Assembly (NCBI RefSeq): GCF_017676365.1
Contig: NZ_JADKMA010000051.1
Span: 1 to 39,497, forward strand
Source: Streptomyces oryzae
GTDB lineage: Bacteria; Actinomycetota; Actinomycetes; Streptomycetales; Streptomycetaceae
Direction of reading: 5' to 3'
DNA: 39,497 bases
Part shown: piece by piece, positions 21,903-37,668 of the stretch
Layout: each line of letters begins with the position of its first letter
Position numbering within the stretch: the first letter of the stretch is position 1
The notes under the pieces: model-generated
What the model was told of the DNA's origin: nothing
What the model saw: only the letters and a program-made list of their open reading frames with translations
Databases searched by the model: none
Position numbers and translations under genes: made by a program

Positions 21903-21928
21903 GCCCGCGACCTATTAGGGTCGCGGGC
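21903..21928 (+). promoter_or_regulatory. Perfect inverted repeat abutting the GH15 start codon
   Basis: GCCCGCGACC (21903-21912) and GGTCGCGGGC (21919-21928) are perfect 10-base inverted arms around TATTAG, ending directly before ATG 21929. As RNA it would bury the ribosome site; as DNA it could be an operator or hold a TATTAG -10 box for a nearly leaderless transcript. The start codon has no clear separate ribosome site, which fits either view. Confidence 0.5.
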
Positions 21929-23716
21929 ATGGCCCCTTCAGACCGGGACGGCATGGCGCCCTGGGCGCTGCGGGACTACGCCTTCCTCGGCGACGGCGAG
22001 CGCGGCGCGCTGATCTCGCCGCGCGGCGAGCTGGTGTGGCTGTGCGCGCCCCACTGGGACAGCGACGCGGTCTTCTCGCAGCTCATCGGCGGCCCAGGGC
22101 AGTACACCGTGCGGCCTGCCGACAACTGGCAGGTCAGCGGTGGCTTCTACGAGAACGGCACCCTCGTGCGGGTCAGCCGGTGGGTCACCTCGCAGGCGGT
22201 CTTCGTCACCCGCGAGGCGCTGGCCCTCCCCACCGACCCCGAACGGCTCGTCCTGCTGCGCCAGGTGAGCGTCGAGTCCGGCCCCTCCTCCGGCGCCGGA
22301 GTGCGGCTGGTGCTCGATCCGCGGCCCGGCTTCGGCCAGGCCGAACCCGGCGGCTGGCAGCGGTCCGAGGAGCGGTTCGGGCCCGCCGATACGGCACCCG
22401 TGTGGACGACCTCCGGCGGCGGGCTGCGGCTGCGCTGGACCGGCGCACCCGAAGCGCGCCCGGACGCGGACGGCGCCCTGCGCGGCACGTTCACCCTCCG
22501 GGAGGGCGAGCGGCGCGACCTCGTACTGGAGATCAGTACCGAACGCGCGGTCGGCGCCGGCAGCCTGGAGCCGCACGGGCTGTGGGAGGAGACGCTGCGC
22601 CGCTGGCGGCAAATGGTGCCCGACTGCGACGGCCTGCTCGCCCCACGGGACGCGCGGAAGGCGTACGCCGTACTGCACGGGCTGACCAGCAGCGCGGGAG
22701 GGATGGTCGCCGCGGCCACCACCTCGCTGCCCGAGCACGCGGGGGAGGGCCGCAACTACGACTACCGCTACGCGTGGCTGCGCGACCAGTCCTACGCGGG
22801 TATCGCCGTTGCCGCGCACGGGCCGCATCCGTTGCTGGACAGCGCCGTCGACTTCGTCACCGCGCGCGTCCTCGCGGACGGCGAGGCGCTGCGCCCCGCC
22901 TACACGGTCACCGGGGAAGCCGTACCCGCCGAGCGGAGCCTGGGCCTGAGCGGCTATCCCGGCGGCAGCGACCGGGTGGGCAACCAGGCGGGCAGGCAGT
23001 TCCAGCTCGACACCTTCGGCGAGGTCCTTCAGCTGTACGCGGCGGCAGCCCGCCACGGGCACCTGGAGAACCGGGACGTCCGGCGCGCGGCCGAGGTCGC
23101 AGTCACGGCGGTCGAGCACAACTGGCAGCGCCCCGAGGCCGGGCTGTGGGAGCTCGAGGAGCGCTGGTGGACGCACTCGCGGCTCAGCGTGGTGACCGGC
23201 CTTCGCGCCTTGGCGGCGCAGCTGCCCGAACGCGCGGCCGCCCGCCCTCGCGCGCTGGCCGAGGAGGTGCTGGCCGCGACCCGCGCCCGCTGTCTGCGCC
23301 CCGACGGAGTGTGGGGCCGCGCCGCCGACGACCCGAAGGTGGACGCCGCCAGCCTGCTGCCGCTGGCCCGCGGCTGTCTGGCCGAAGACGATCCGAGCGC
23401 GGCGCGTACGGTCGCCGCCGTACAGCAGGAGCTCGCCGAGGACGGTTACGTCTACCGTTTCCGGCACGACGGCCGTCCCCTCGCCGCTGCTGAGGGCGCG
23501 TTTCTGCTGTGCGGCTTCATGATGGCCCTGGTCACCGACCGCCTCGGCGACCGCCCCGCCGCCTACCGCTGGTTCGAGCGCAACCGCGCCGCGTACGGGC
23601 CACCCGCGCTCTACGCCGAGGAGTTCGACGTGGAACAGCGTCAACTGCGCGGCAATCTGCCCCAGGCGTTCGTGCACGCGCTGCTGCTGGAGAGCGCGGT
23701 CCGGCTCGCGGAATGA
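21929..23716 (+). CDS. Glycoside hydrolase family 15 (glucoamylase/trehalase-like)
   Basis: This 595-residue cytoplasmic enzyme has the bacterial GH15 layout. The N-terminal beta-sandwich domain (1-230) starts with LRDYAFLGDGERGALISPRGELVWLC. The (alpha/alpha)6 catalytic domain follows, with NYDYRYAWLRDQSYAGIA near 275, FQLDTFGEVLQLY near 355, and GLWELEERWWTHSRLS near 407, where the Glu after Trp is the expected general acid. Members hydrolyse glucoamylase-type alpha-1,4 links or trehalose; substrate cannot be fixed here. The start could be ATG 21929 or ATG 21953; a perfect inverted repeat ends exactly at the first. There is no signal peptide. It stands alone, followed by dyads and gdhA. Confidence 0.88.
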   Translation: MAPSDRDGMAPWALRDYAFLGDGERGALISPRGELVWLCAPHWDSDAVFSQLIGGPGQYTVRPADNWQVSGGFYENGTLVRVSRWVTSQAVFVTREALALPTDPERLVLLRQVSVESGPSSGAGVRLVLDPRPGFGQAEPGGWQRSEERFGPADTAPVWTTSGGGLRLRWTGAPEARPDADGALRGTFTLREGERRDLVLEISTERAVGAGSLEPHGLWEETLRRWRQMVPDCDGLLAPRDARKAYAVLHGLTSSAGGMVAAATTSLPEHAGEGRNYDYRYAWLRDQSYAGIAVAAHGPHPLLDSAVDFVTARVLADGEALRPAYTVTGEAVPAERSLGLSGYPGGSDRVGNQAGRQFQLDTFGEVLQLYAAAARHGHLENRDVRRAAEVAVTAVEHNWQRPEAGLWELEERWWTHSRLSVVTGLRALAAQLPERAAARPRALAEEVLAATRARCLRPDGVWGRAADDPKVDAASLLPLARGCLAEDDPSAARTVAAVQQELAEDGYVYRFRHDGRPLAAAEGAFLLCGFMMALVTDRLGDRPAAYRWFERNRAAYGPPALYAEEFDVEQRQLRGNLPQAFVHALLLESAVRLAE

Positions 23717-23731
23717 GACGGCGCCCACCCG

Positions 23732-23787
23732 CGAGAGTGTTTCTCGCCACTCACGAGCCGGACTCGTGGCAGCCGAACGTACTCTCG
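23732..23787. promoter_or_regulatory. Nested inverted repeats between GH15 and gdhA
   Basis: CGAGAGT (23732-23738) is inverted as ACTCTCG (23781-23787), and inside it CACGAG (23752-23757) is inverted as CTCGTG (23763-23768). The block starts 16 bases after the GH15 stop and ends about 50 bases before the gdhA start. It may be a terminator, an operator for gdhA, or both. Confidence 0.45.
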
Positions 23788-23790
23788 TGA

Positions 23791-25188
<1,398 letters not shown>

Positions 25189-25301
25189 CGGGAGGGGCTG
25201 CCCCTGTCTGTCGTCTTCGGTCTGCAGCTTTCTCCCCCAGCCTCCGGCCGGGAGGTGCCCCCAGGCTTGTCGCGCAGTTCCCCGCGCCCCTTCGGGGCGC
25301 G
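25189..25301. repeat. Composite intergenic repeat between convergent gdhA and egtA
   Basis: The long-unit beginning GGGAGGGGCTGCCCC is followed by the companion element (25229-25263, centred on CCTCCGGCCGGGAGG) and then the core GCGCAGTTCCCCGCGCCCC with TTCGGGGCGCG. The companion is the reverse complement of that at 10119-10150. Filling nearly the whole convergent gap, the hairpins can terminate both genes. Confidence 0.8.
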
Positions 25302-25317
25302 TCTCCGTTGCTGGCGC

Positions 25318-26685
25318 CTAAGGGATGCGGCGCTCGGCGATGTGGCGGGCCGGGAACGTGGCCGGGTCAGCGTGCAGCAGGTCCAGGGTGCGCTGGGCGA
25401 AGGTGACGCCGGACTCGGCAACTTCGTGCAGGGGGATCAGGAAGTCCACCGTCTCAGGGGGTTCGGCACCAGCGGCGATGCGGGCCCGTAGGCCCGCCTC
25501 GCTGAGCCACAACAGCTCGGCCGCGACCTCCCGCACCGGGCGGCCCGCGAAATCGGCGGCCAGCCCGCGGCAGGAGATGTCGCGCAGCGCCGCACGGTGC
25601 GCGTCCGGAGAGACACCCCGCAGCAGCTCCCAGGCCGCCGCGCGGGACGGCGGGTGGTAGCTGAGCCCGGTCCAGAAGGCGGGCACCGCACCGAGCGCGC
25701 CGAAGGGCGGACCGTCCACAGCACGCAGCTCCAGCGTCTCGCGCAGCCGTACGTCGGAGAAGATCTGCGACAGGTGTGCACGCCAGTCGGCGAGCCGGGG
25801 CCTGCTCCCGTCCTCGAAGCCCTGCTTCAGCAGCGTGCCGAACGGCACCCGGGGCGCGGCGCAGCGGCCGCCGTCCGGAGCCGCGCGGTGGATCATCGGA
25901 AGGTTCAGCGCCCAGTCGATGAACATCTCCACGTCCACGTCCTCGCGCAGCATCATCGGGACGACACTGGTGCGGGCCGGGTCGCAGCGGCTGAGGTAGT
26001 CCATCCGGCGGGACAGCTGCCCGCACGGACGCCCGCCCTCCAGGGGCGCGTTGACGAACAGCGCGGCCGCCGGGGTGGAGGCGGCGGCCAGCACCCGCAC
26101 CTTCTGTGTCAGGTCGGCGGGCGAGGTGAAGTCGAGGGAGACCTGCGTCGAGAGGGCCAGCGACATCACCTGCACCCCGCCGGCGCCCGGTCTGCCCAGT
26201 CGCTCGAAGTGGCGCCGCATCAGCGGTGTCCGAGAGTGCGGCACCCACTGCACCTCCTCGGGCGCGGTGAACGGGTACTGCGCTCCCGGGACCAGCGCGA
26301 AGCCGAACCGCTGTGCCGTAGCGGCCAGTCCGCGCAGTTCCCGGTCCGTGAGCGCGGCGAGCTCGGCGACTCCGGAGCACGGCGGCGAGGAGTACTCCAC
26401 CGCGCCGCCGTGCTCCAGTGAGACGGTGCCGCCCTCCGGCAGCTGCACCCCGACCAGCGCCGTGCCGTCGTACTGGGGCACGGCACCCGGCCGCTCGGCG
26501 ACCAGGTGCTCCAGCAGGGCGCGGACCCCGCGCGGTCCCGCGTAGGGCACAGCGGCGCCGGTCTCGGGATCCAGCGCGGCCGTCTCCACCTCGATACCGA
26601 CCAGCTCGCTGCCGTCGGCGCCCCCTTCGAGGACGCCGCGCAGCTCGGCCCGGGAGAGCGACGGTGTGACGGGGGCGAGAGCCAT
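25318..26685 (-). CDS. egtA: Glutamate-cysteine ligase, GCS2 family (EgtA-like)
   Basis: This 455-residue ligase joins glutamate and cysteine into gamma-glutamylcysteine using ATP, which in actinobacteria feeds ergothioneine synthesis. The GCS2 fold is visible from ELVGIEVETAALD near 29, VSLEHGGAVEYSSPP near 90, ALSTQVSLDFTS near 180, PMMLREDVDVEMFIDWALNLP near 255 and LRETLELRAVDGPPFGALGAVPAFW near 330. ATG 26685 is chosen because GAGG lies upstream and MALAPVTPSLSRAEL fits the family; the frame continues 46 codons further without protein character. The other ergothioneine genes (egtB, C, D, E) are not in this window, so the egtA assignment rests on family membership. The 170 bases upstream hold nothing I can identify. 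Confidence 0.82.
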   Translation of the reverse strand: MALAPVTPSLSRAELRGVLEGGADGSELVGIEVETAALDPETGAAVPYAGPRGVRALLEHLVAERPGAVPQYDGTALVGVQLPEGGTVSLEHGGAVEYSSPPCSGVAELAALTDRELRGLAATAQRFGFALVPGAQYPFTAPEEVQWVPHSRTPLMRRHFERLGRPGAGGVQVMSLALSTQVSLDFTSPADLTQKVRVLAAASTPAAALFVNAPLEGGRPCGQLSRRMDYLSRCDPARTSVVPMMLREDVDVEMFIDWALNLPMIHRAAPDGGRCAAPRVPFGTLLKQGFEDGSRPRLADWRAHLSQIFSDVRLRETLELRAVDGPPFGALGAVPAFWTGLSYHPPSRAAAWELLRGVSPDAHRAALRDISCRGLAADFAGRPVREVAAELLWLSEAGLRARIAAGAEPPETVDFLIPLHEVAESGVTFAQRTLDLLHADPATFPARHIAERRIP

Positions 26686-26855
26686 GACGCACCTCACAGA
26701 GATCGGCCGAGCGGTCAGCGGACGGGAGAAACGGAACCATCCGTCACCTCTTCCGTCGGTCACCCCCCGGCGTACGGCCACCACAGGTAACCCTTTCAGG
26801 CGATGTCCGCCCGCGTCTCCCACCCGTACCGGCGCTTTCTCCCGCTCCCGTCCGC

Positions 26856-28712
26856 TCAGCGCCAGGTGATGCGGTCCGCCTTGGGCGGCGCGATCGGCTT
26901 GTCGGGGGAGGAGTGGCCCTTCAGATAGCCGGTGAAGGCGTCCAGGTCACGGGTGACGGACTTGCGGTCGGTGCCCTCCTTCAGCACGCTGAAGCCGTTG
27001 CCGCCCTGGGAGAGGAAGTCGTTGACCGTCACCTTGTAGGTGCGCGACTCGTCCACCGGCTCGCCGTTCACCCGCACGGTGTCCGCCAGCAGCCGGTCTG
27101 CGCCGGTGCGCGACATGTCGACGTCGAACCGCAGCTCGTCGGAGATCTGCAGCACCTGCGGATAGCCTTCGTTCGCCCCGGAGAACTGCTGTCGCAACAC
27201 GGCGAGCAGCTGTTTTCCGGAGAGCGTCATCGTCACCAGGGGGTTGTCGAACGGCTGCACCTGGAAGGCTTCGCCGTACGTCACCACCCCGTCACCCTCC
27301 TTGCCGGAAGCGCGGTAGGTCAGGTCGGAGCGCACCCCGCCCCAGTTGAGCAGCGCCAGTTCGGCGCCCGCCTCGCGGGTGGCCGCCACTTGGGCGTCGG
27401 TGATCAGATCGCCGAGCGGGGTCTCCGGATCGGGCGCGCCCCGGCCGGGGATGTCGTCGGAGATGTGGCCGACCGGCTCGTTCGCCATCTGTGCCGAGCG
27501 GGCCCGCCACTTCTCGATGACGCGGTCCACCTTCGGCTGCTTGGGGGTGTCGGTGGTGACGATATGGCCGTCGGCGCGGGCCGAGGAGCGCACCAGATCG
27601 CCGGTCCTGCGGTCGATGTCGAAGCGCAGGTCCGTGAAGGTCCGGCCGAACGACGCGGACTGCGTGACCAGCCGCGGCTGCCCCGCGGGGTCCTTGACGG
27701 TGCACATATAGGGCTCGTGCGAATGGCCCGTCACAAACAGGTCCACCTTCGGGGACGCCTTTTCGGCGATCCCCTGGATCGGCCCGTCGAGCCGGTCGCC
27801 GGCACCGTCCTTGCCGCAGGTGGCGTCGTAGGTCTTCCCCGGCGGCCGCGCGCCCTCGTGCACGAGGGCCACCACCGCCTTGACGCCCTTGCGGTCCAGC
27901 TCGTCCGCGTACCGGTCGATGGTCTCGACCTCGTCCTCGAAGACCAGGTCGTTGGTCATCGAGGCGCTCACGACCGACGGGGTGTCCTTGGTGGTCAGCC
28001 CGATGAAACCGATGCGCTCACCGCCGGGCAGCTTCTTGATCCAGTACGGCGGCAGGATCGGCTTCCGCGCAGCCGCCGCCTTCCGAGTCTTCCCGGCCTT
28101 TCCATCCTTCCTGCCCTTTCCAGCCTTCCCACCCTTCTCCGCCGTACGGGGCAGCACGTTCGCCGCGAGGTAGGGGAAGTCGGTGCCGTCGTAGGGCCGG
28201 TCGGGGTCGGCGCAGCCGTCCTTCGGGTGGCAGCCGCCGGTCGCCATCCGGTGCAGCTCGGCCGGGCCCTCGTCGAACTCGTGGTTGCCGACAGCCGTGA
28301 CGTCCAGGCCCAGCGTCTCCAGCGCGTCGACGGTCGGCTCGTCGTGGAACGCCGCCGACAGCAGCGGGCTGCCGCCGATCATGTCGCCCGCTGCGACGGT
28401 CAGCGATTCCGCGCCCTTCGCCTTCTCCCTGGCCCGGTCCAGCAGGGTGGCGAGCCGGGAGACCCCGCCGGCCTGTACCTGTTCCAGCTCACCGCCAGAA
28501 CCCTTCCGGTGCACGGCCCCGGCCGGGCCCGGCACGGCATCCAGGTTGCCGTGCAGATCGTTGACGGCGAGCAGTTGGACGGGCGTCGTCCCGCTGTCTC
28601 CTGACCCGGACGAGCCGTCGGCGGCGGCCGACAGCGCGGGTACCAGCAGAAGAACGGTGCTCGCCCCGGCCAGGGCGAGACGGCGGCGAGCGCTGCGGAG
28701 TGCTCTTTGCAC
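26856..28712 (-). CDS. Secreted 5'-nucleotidase/bifunctional metallophosphoesterase
   Basis: This 618-residue enzyme releases phosphate from extracellular nucleotides or cyclic nucleotides. Residues 1-31 are a signal peptide (basic start, LALAGASTVLLLVPALSA). The N-terminal metallophosphatase has the metal motifs NDLHGNLD (51-58), GDMIGG (109-114), GNHEFDEG (142-149) and TGHSHEPY. The C-terminal 5'-nucleotidase domain has NWGGVRSDL and QPFDNPLVTMTLSGKQLL, which form the adenine-binding and hinge regions. Between them an insertion of about 27 residues (191-217) is rich in Lys/Gly/Ala/Arg. GTG 28712 has GAAAGG upstream and gives a clean signal peptide; the longer frame would translate a palindrome. 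It follows the aquaporin gene on the same strand, 183 bases away. Confidence 0.9.
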   Translation of the reverse strand: MQRALRSARRRLALAGASTVLLLVPALSAAADGSSGSGDSGTTPVQLLAVNDLHGNLDAVPGPAGAVHRKGSGGELEQVQAGGVSRLATLLDRAREKAKGAESLTVAAGDMIGGSPLLSAAFHDEPTVDALETLGLDVTAVGNHEFDEGPAELHRMATGGCHPKDGCADPDRPYDGTDFPYLAANVLPRTAEKGGKAGKGRKDGKAGKTRKAAAARKPILPPYWIKKLPGGERIGFIGLTTKDTPSVVSASMTNDLVFEDEVETIDRYADELDRKGVKAVVALVHEGARPPGKTYDATCGKDGAGDRLDGPIQGIAEKASPKVDLFVTGHSHEPYMCTVKDPAGQPRLVTQSASFGRTFTDLRFDIDRRTGDLVRSSARADGHIVTTDTPKQPKVDRVIEKWRARSAQMANEPVGHISDDIPGRGAPDPETPLGDLITDAQVAATREAGAELALLNWGGVRSDLTYRASGKEGDGVVTYGEAFQVQPFDNPLVTMTLSGKQLLAVLRQQFSGANEGYPQVLQISDELRFDVDMSRTGADRLLADTVRVNGEPVDESRTYKVTVNDFLSQGGNGFSVLKEGTDRKSVTRDLDAFTGYLKGHSSPDKPIAPPKADRITWR

Positions 28713-28733
28713 GGGGTGCCTTTCACATGTGCG

Positions 28734-28775
28734 GATCTGACCCGGTGGCGGGAAGTCCCACCACCGGGTCAGATC
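28734..28775 (-). terminator. Near-perfect 42-bp palindrome between aquaporin and nucleotidase genes
   Basis: GATCTGACCCGGTGG (28734-28748) and CCACCGGGTCAGATC (28761-28775) are perfect 15-base arms, and the 12-base loop contains GGGA/TCCC that extends the stem, leaving two unpaired bases at the centre. It lies 120 bases after the aquaporin stop and 21 bases before the nucleotidase start. It could terminate the aquaporin transcript, attenuate the nucleotidase, or bind a dimeric repressor; position so close to the start favours a regulatory role as well. Confidence 0.6.
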
Positions 28776-28870
28776 AAAGCGCCCTGGGCTGCGCTCAGTC
28801 CCTAGCATCGCCCATGCACCACCCGTAGGAGTGGCCGTACCCGGCATGCGTCCCTGGCAGTCAACGCGCA

Positions 28871-28895
28871 GGGGGGCACCCCCTCCCCGGAGAAG
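28871..28895 (-). repeat. Half copy of the intergenic repeat at the aquaporin stop codon
   Basis: Read on the minus strand, the bases directly after the aquaporin TAG begin AGCTTCTCCGGGG and continue AGGGGGTGCCCC. They match the first quarter of the long repeat unit seen at 15544 and 21732. The core with GCAGTTCCCC is absent, so this is a truncated copy. Confidence 0.6.
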
Positions 28896-29645
28896 CTACG
28901 CCGGGTAGGCCATGTACAGCAGGGCCGCCAGGACCCCGCCCAGGAGGGGCCCCACGACCGGGACCCAGGAGTAGGCCCAGTCCGCCTTGCCCTTGCCCTT
29001 GATCGGCAGGACGAACGCGTAAGCGATCCGCGGCCCGAGGTCACGCGCCGGGTTGATGGCGTAGCCCGTCGGCCCGCCCAGCGAAGTGCCGATCACCAGC
29101 ACCACGAAGGCGACACCCGCGTAGCCCAGCGCGGCGTTGCCGAAGTCGGGGATGCCGCCCTCACCGTGGCCCGGCTTGAACGTGGGCGAGAAGAGGACGA
29201 ACGCCACCAGCACGAAGGTGCCCAGCACCTCGGTGACCGTGTTCCAGAGGCTGTTGCGGATCGTCGGCGCCGTCGAGAATATGCCCAGCGTTCCGGCCGG
29301 GTCGTCATGGTCGTCGAACTGCAGCTTGTACGTGGCCCAGCACAGCACCGCGCCGAGGATGCCGCCGAGCATCTGCGCGAGTATGTATATGGGCACGTCC
29401 GACCACGCGGTCTTGTCGGCGACGGCGAGGGCGAGCGTGATGGCCGGGTTGAGGTGCGCCCCGCTGGGCGCCGCCACGCTCGCGCCCGTGAAGACCGCGA
29501 AACCCCACCCGATGTTGACGAACAGCACACCCCCGCCATTGCCGTTCGTTTTGCGCAGCACGTTGTTGGCGACAACGCCGGTACCCAGCATGATCAGCAC
29601 CGCGGTACCGAGTAGTTCCCACAAGAAGATCGAGCCAGCGCTCAT
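28896..29645 (-). CDS. MIP-family channel, aquaglyceroporin type (GlpF-like)
   Basis: This 249-residue membrane channel has six transmembrane helices and two half-helices with the NPA signatures HLNPAITL (66-68) and INPARDLGPR (198-200). The aspartate after the second NPA-Arg is the usual mark of glycerol facilitators, so glycerol or another small polyol is the likely solute. Loop residues 108-118 are acidic (FDDHDDPAG). ATG 29645 has GGAGG upstream. Glycerol kinase and dehydrogenase genes are not adjacent. It diverges from the PKS operon across about 290 bases in which no clear promoter is visible. Confidence 0.92.
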   Translation of the reverse strand: MSAGSIFLWELLGTAVLIMLGTGVVANNVLRKTNGNGGGVLFVNIGWGFAVFTGASVAAPSGAHLNPAITLALAVADKTAWSDVPIYILAQMLGGILGAVLCWATYKLQFDDHDDPAGTLGIFSTAPTIRNSLWNTVTEVLGTFVLVAFVLFSPTFKPGHGEGGIPDFGNAALGYAGVAFVVLVIGTSLGGPTGYAINPARDLGPRIAYAFVLPIKGKGKADWAYSWVPVVGPLLGGVLAALLYMAYPA

Positions 29646-29933
29646 CCGCTACCTCCACAACGTCGCGGCTCAACACGCCGTGCACTCGACGGCGATGGGC
29701 GCGCACCCTACTTGCTGGACAGCGGCCTGCTCCAGCCTGCCGACCAACAATTCCCGGCCGCTCTCCGCCCGCCTCCAAGTGGCCTGTCCGCACTGCCCTT
29801 GTGCCGCTCCGGGCCGCGGACATCTCCGGCGGGCGGTCGGGCCCCGCACCGTTCGCGATTGCCGAACTGTACGCATTGACGGGCGAGTTGTGATCGTCGG
29901 AGGATGCACGAACACCGGCAAGGGGGCTGCACT

Positions 29934-35911
<5,978 letters not shown>

Positions 35912-35915
<4 letters not shown>

Positions 35916-36712
35916 GCAGCACCATCCAGGCCCAGCGCCGCAGCCCCTGGTTCCCCTACACCCCCTCCGGCACGGCGGCGCGGGCGCGGCTGCGGCTGCT
36001 GTGCTTCCCGTGCTCCGGGCAGGGCGCCTCCGCCTACCGCGCCTGGCAGCGGGTGCTCGCGCCCGACATCGACGTGGTGCCGGTCCAGCTGCCCGGCCGG
36101 GAGGGCAGGGCGGCCGAGCCTCCGTACAGCTCCATGGACAGCCTGATGGAAGAGCTGCTCCCGGAGCTGCGGGAGCAGGTGCGCGACACCGACGGCTACG
36201 CCCTCTTCGGCCACAGCCTCGGCGCGCTGGTCGCGTTCGAGGCGGCGCGCAGGCTGGAGGCCACCGGTCCGGCACCGCGGAACGTGTTGGTCGCAGCGCA
36301 GCGCCCGCCACATCTGCCGCTGGGCCGGGAACCGTTGCACGTACTGCCGCGCGCAGACCTCCTGGACACGCTGAGCACCTACGGACAGATGCCGGTGGAG
36401 CTGTTCGACGACCCGGCCGCCGTCGAGCAGACGGCGAAGCTGCTACGCGCCGACCTCTCCGTTCTGGAGACCTACCGCCCCGCGCCCGGCCCCGGGGGCG
36501 GGCCGGATGAGCCACCGGCCCGGCCGCTGCTGAGCTGCCCGGTGACAGCGCTGCCCGGACTCGCCGACATCACCTTTCCGCCCGGCTCCATGCGCGCGTG
36601 GGGCGAGCTGACCAGCGGGCCGTTCACCTTCCGGCCCGTGCCCGGCGGCCACTTCTTCGTCGGTGAACGCACCGAAGAGCTGGCCGGACTGATCCGTGCG
36701 GCCCTGGGCTAG
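35912..36712 (+). CDS. Type II thioesterase
   Basis: This 266-residue alpha/beta hydrolase is the editing thioesterase of the PKS, removing wrongly loaded or stalled acyl chains from the ACP. Ser102 in GHSLGA is the nucleophile and the C-terminal GGHFFV supplies the histidine. The oxyanion region reads FPCSGQGAS instead of the usual FPxAGGSA. Its ATG overlaps the PKS stop (ATGA at 35912-35915), so the two are translationally coupled. Its own TAG shares a CTAG with the stop of the convergent methyltransferase. It could alternatively release the final product because the PKS has no terminal thioesterase domain. Confidence 0.9.
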
Positions 36713-37449
36713 CTGCTGCTCGCCACCCACAGGTCCACCACGTACGTCTCCACCACCCGCTCGTCGGGGAAGAGCAGGCGCAGCCGCTCGCGTTCGGCGT
36801 CGAGGAACGCCTCGGTCGCCGCGTCGTCCATGACGAGGAAGCCGGAATGGCTGGCCAGGTTGCCCAGGTGGGTGTCGAGCGGGACTGTACGGCTCCAGCG
36901 CAGATGGCGGCGGCCGATGCGCAGCCCTTCGAGCCCGGCCTTCCGTACCGCGTCCGGGTCGCCGAGGGGGCTCAGGGTGGGTGAGGTGGCGCCGGTGTGG
37001 CGGGTGATCCGCTCCGTCTGTTCGGCGATCCACGGGACGTCGTGCGCGGTGGTGTTCCACCAGATGACGAGGGAGCCACCCGGGCGCAGCACGCGCAGCG
37101 CCTCGGGCACCGAGCGCTGCGGATCGGTCCAGTGCCAGGACTGGGCGTACGTGAGCAGGTCGCGGCACCCGTCCGCGAGCGGCAGCGCGTTGGCGTCCCC
37201 CCGCACCAACGGCACGTCGGGGAGGGTCTTGCGGAACCACGCGGCCATGCCCTCGCCCGGCTCCACGGCGATCACGTCGGCGCCGCGCGCCACCAGTTGT
37301 TCGGTCGAGATGCCGGTGCCGGCGCCCACGTCGGCGACGCGGGCCCCTGCGAGTGGTATACGGGTCAACTCTTCGACGGCGTCGAAGAGTTCGGAAGGGT
37401 AGGACGGCCGGTAGGCGGCGTAGCGGTCGGCTGCCGCGTTGAACGACAT
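36709..37449 (-). CDS. Class I SAM-dependent methyltransferase
   Basis: This 246-residue methyltransferase begins SFNAAADRYAAYRPSYP, a typical start for the UbiE/type 11-like group. Motif I is VADVGAGTGISTEQL near 39, the acidic loop is VIAVEPGEGM, and LPLADGCRDLLTYAQSWHW and ALRVLRPGGSLVIWWN follow. ATG 37449 is chosen as the family start, while GTG 37476 would add nine residues. It converges exactly with the thioesterase, their stops overlapping in CTAG. It could methylate a polyketide product, but it is transcribed separately and similar stand-alone genes occur outside clusters. Confidence 0.85.
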   Translation of the reverse strand: MSFNAAADRYAAYRPSYPSELFDAVEELTRIPLAGARVADVGAGTGISTEQLVARGADVIAVEPGEGMAAWFRKTLPDVPLVRGDANALPLADGCRDLLTYAQSWHWTDPQRSVPEALRVLRPGGSLVIWWNTTAHDVPWIAEQTERITRHTGATSPTLSPLGDPDAVRKAGLEGLRIGRRHLRWSRTVPLDTHLGNLASHSGFLVMDDAATEAFLDAERERLRLLFPDERVVETYVVDLWVASSS

Positions 37450-37570
37450 GGCACGGGATCGAGAAGTCACCGCCACATACTGCCCGACCCCGTGCGGGGC
37501 TATTACCGCGTGCCGGACCGCCCCGAGGCGGCTACCGGCTGACGCCGTGGCTTGTCCTGGGGGTCTTGTG

Positions 37571-37647
37571 CCGGGGGAGGGGGTGGTGCTTTCCGGAGTA
37601 TGCGGTCTGCGGGTGCGTTGTGGTTGTCCGCGCCCCTTCGGGGTGCG
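37571..37647 (+). repeat. Degenerate intergenic repeat lacking the central core
   Basis: The unit runs from GGGGGAGGGGGTGG through TTCCGGAGTATGCGG and TGTGGTTG to CGCGCCCCTTCGGGG. Compared with other copies, the word GCAGTTCCC is missing, as if deleted. It lies between the methyltransferase and the Nudix gene, both on the minus strand, where its hairpin can terminate the Nudix transcript. Confidence 0.65.
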
Positions 37648-37668
37648 TCCGTGCCGGGTACGGGCGTC

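Noticed and set aside
28713..28847. N-terminal extension of the nucleotidase frame
   Set aside because: It would translate the 42-bp palindrome and place the signal peptide in the interior; GTG 28712 has a good ribosome site.
29646..29933. Clear promoter for the PKS operon
   Set aside because: TTGACG near 29877 and other hexamers occur, but no properly spaced -10/-35 pair could be defended.
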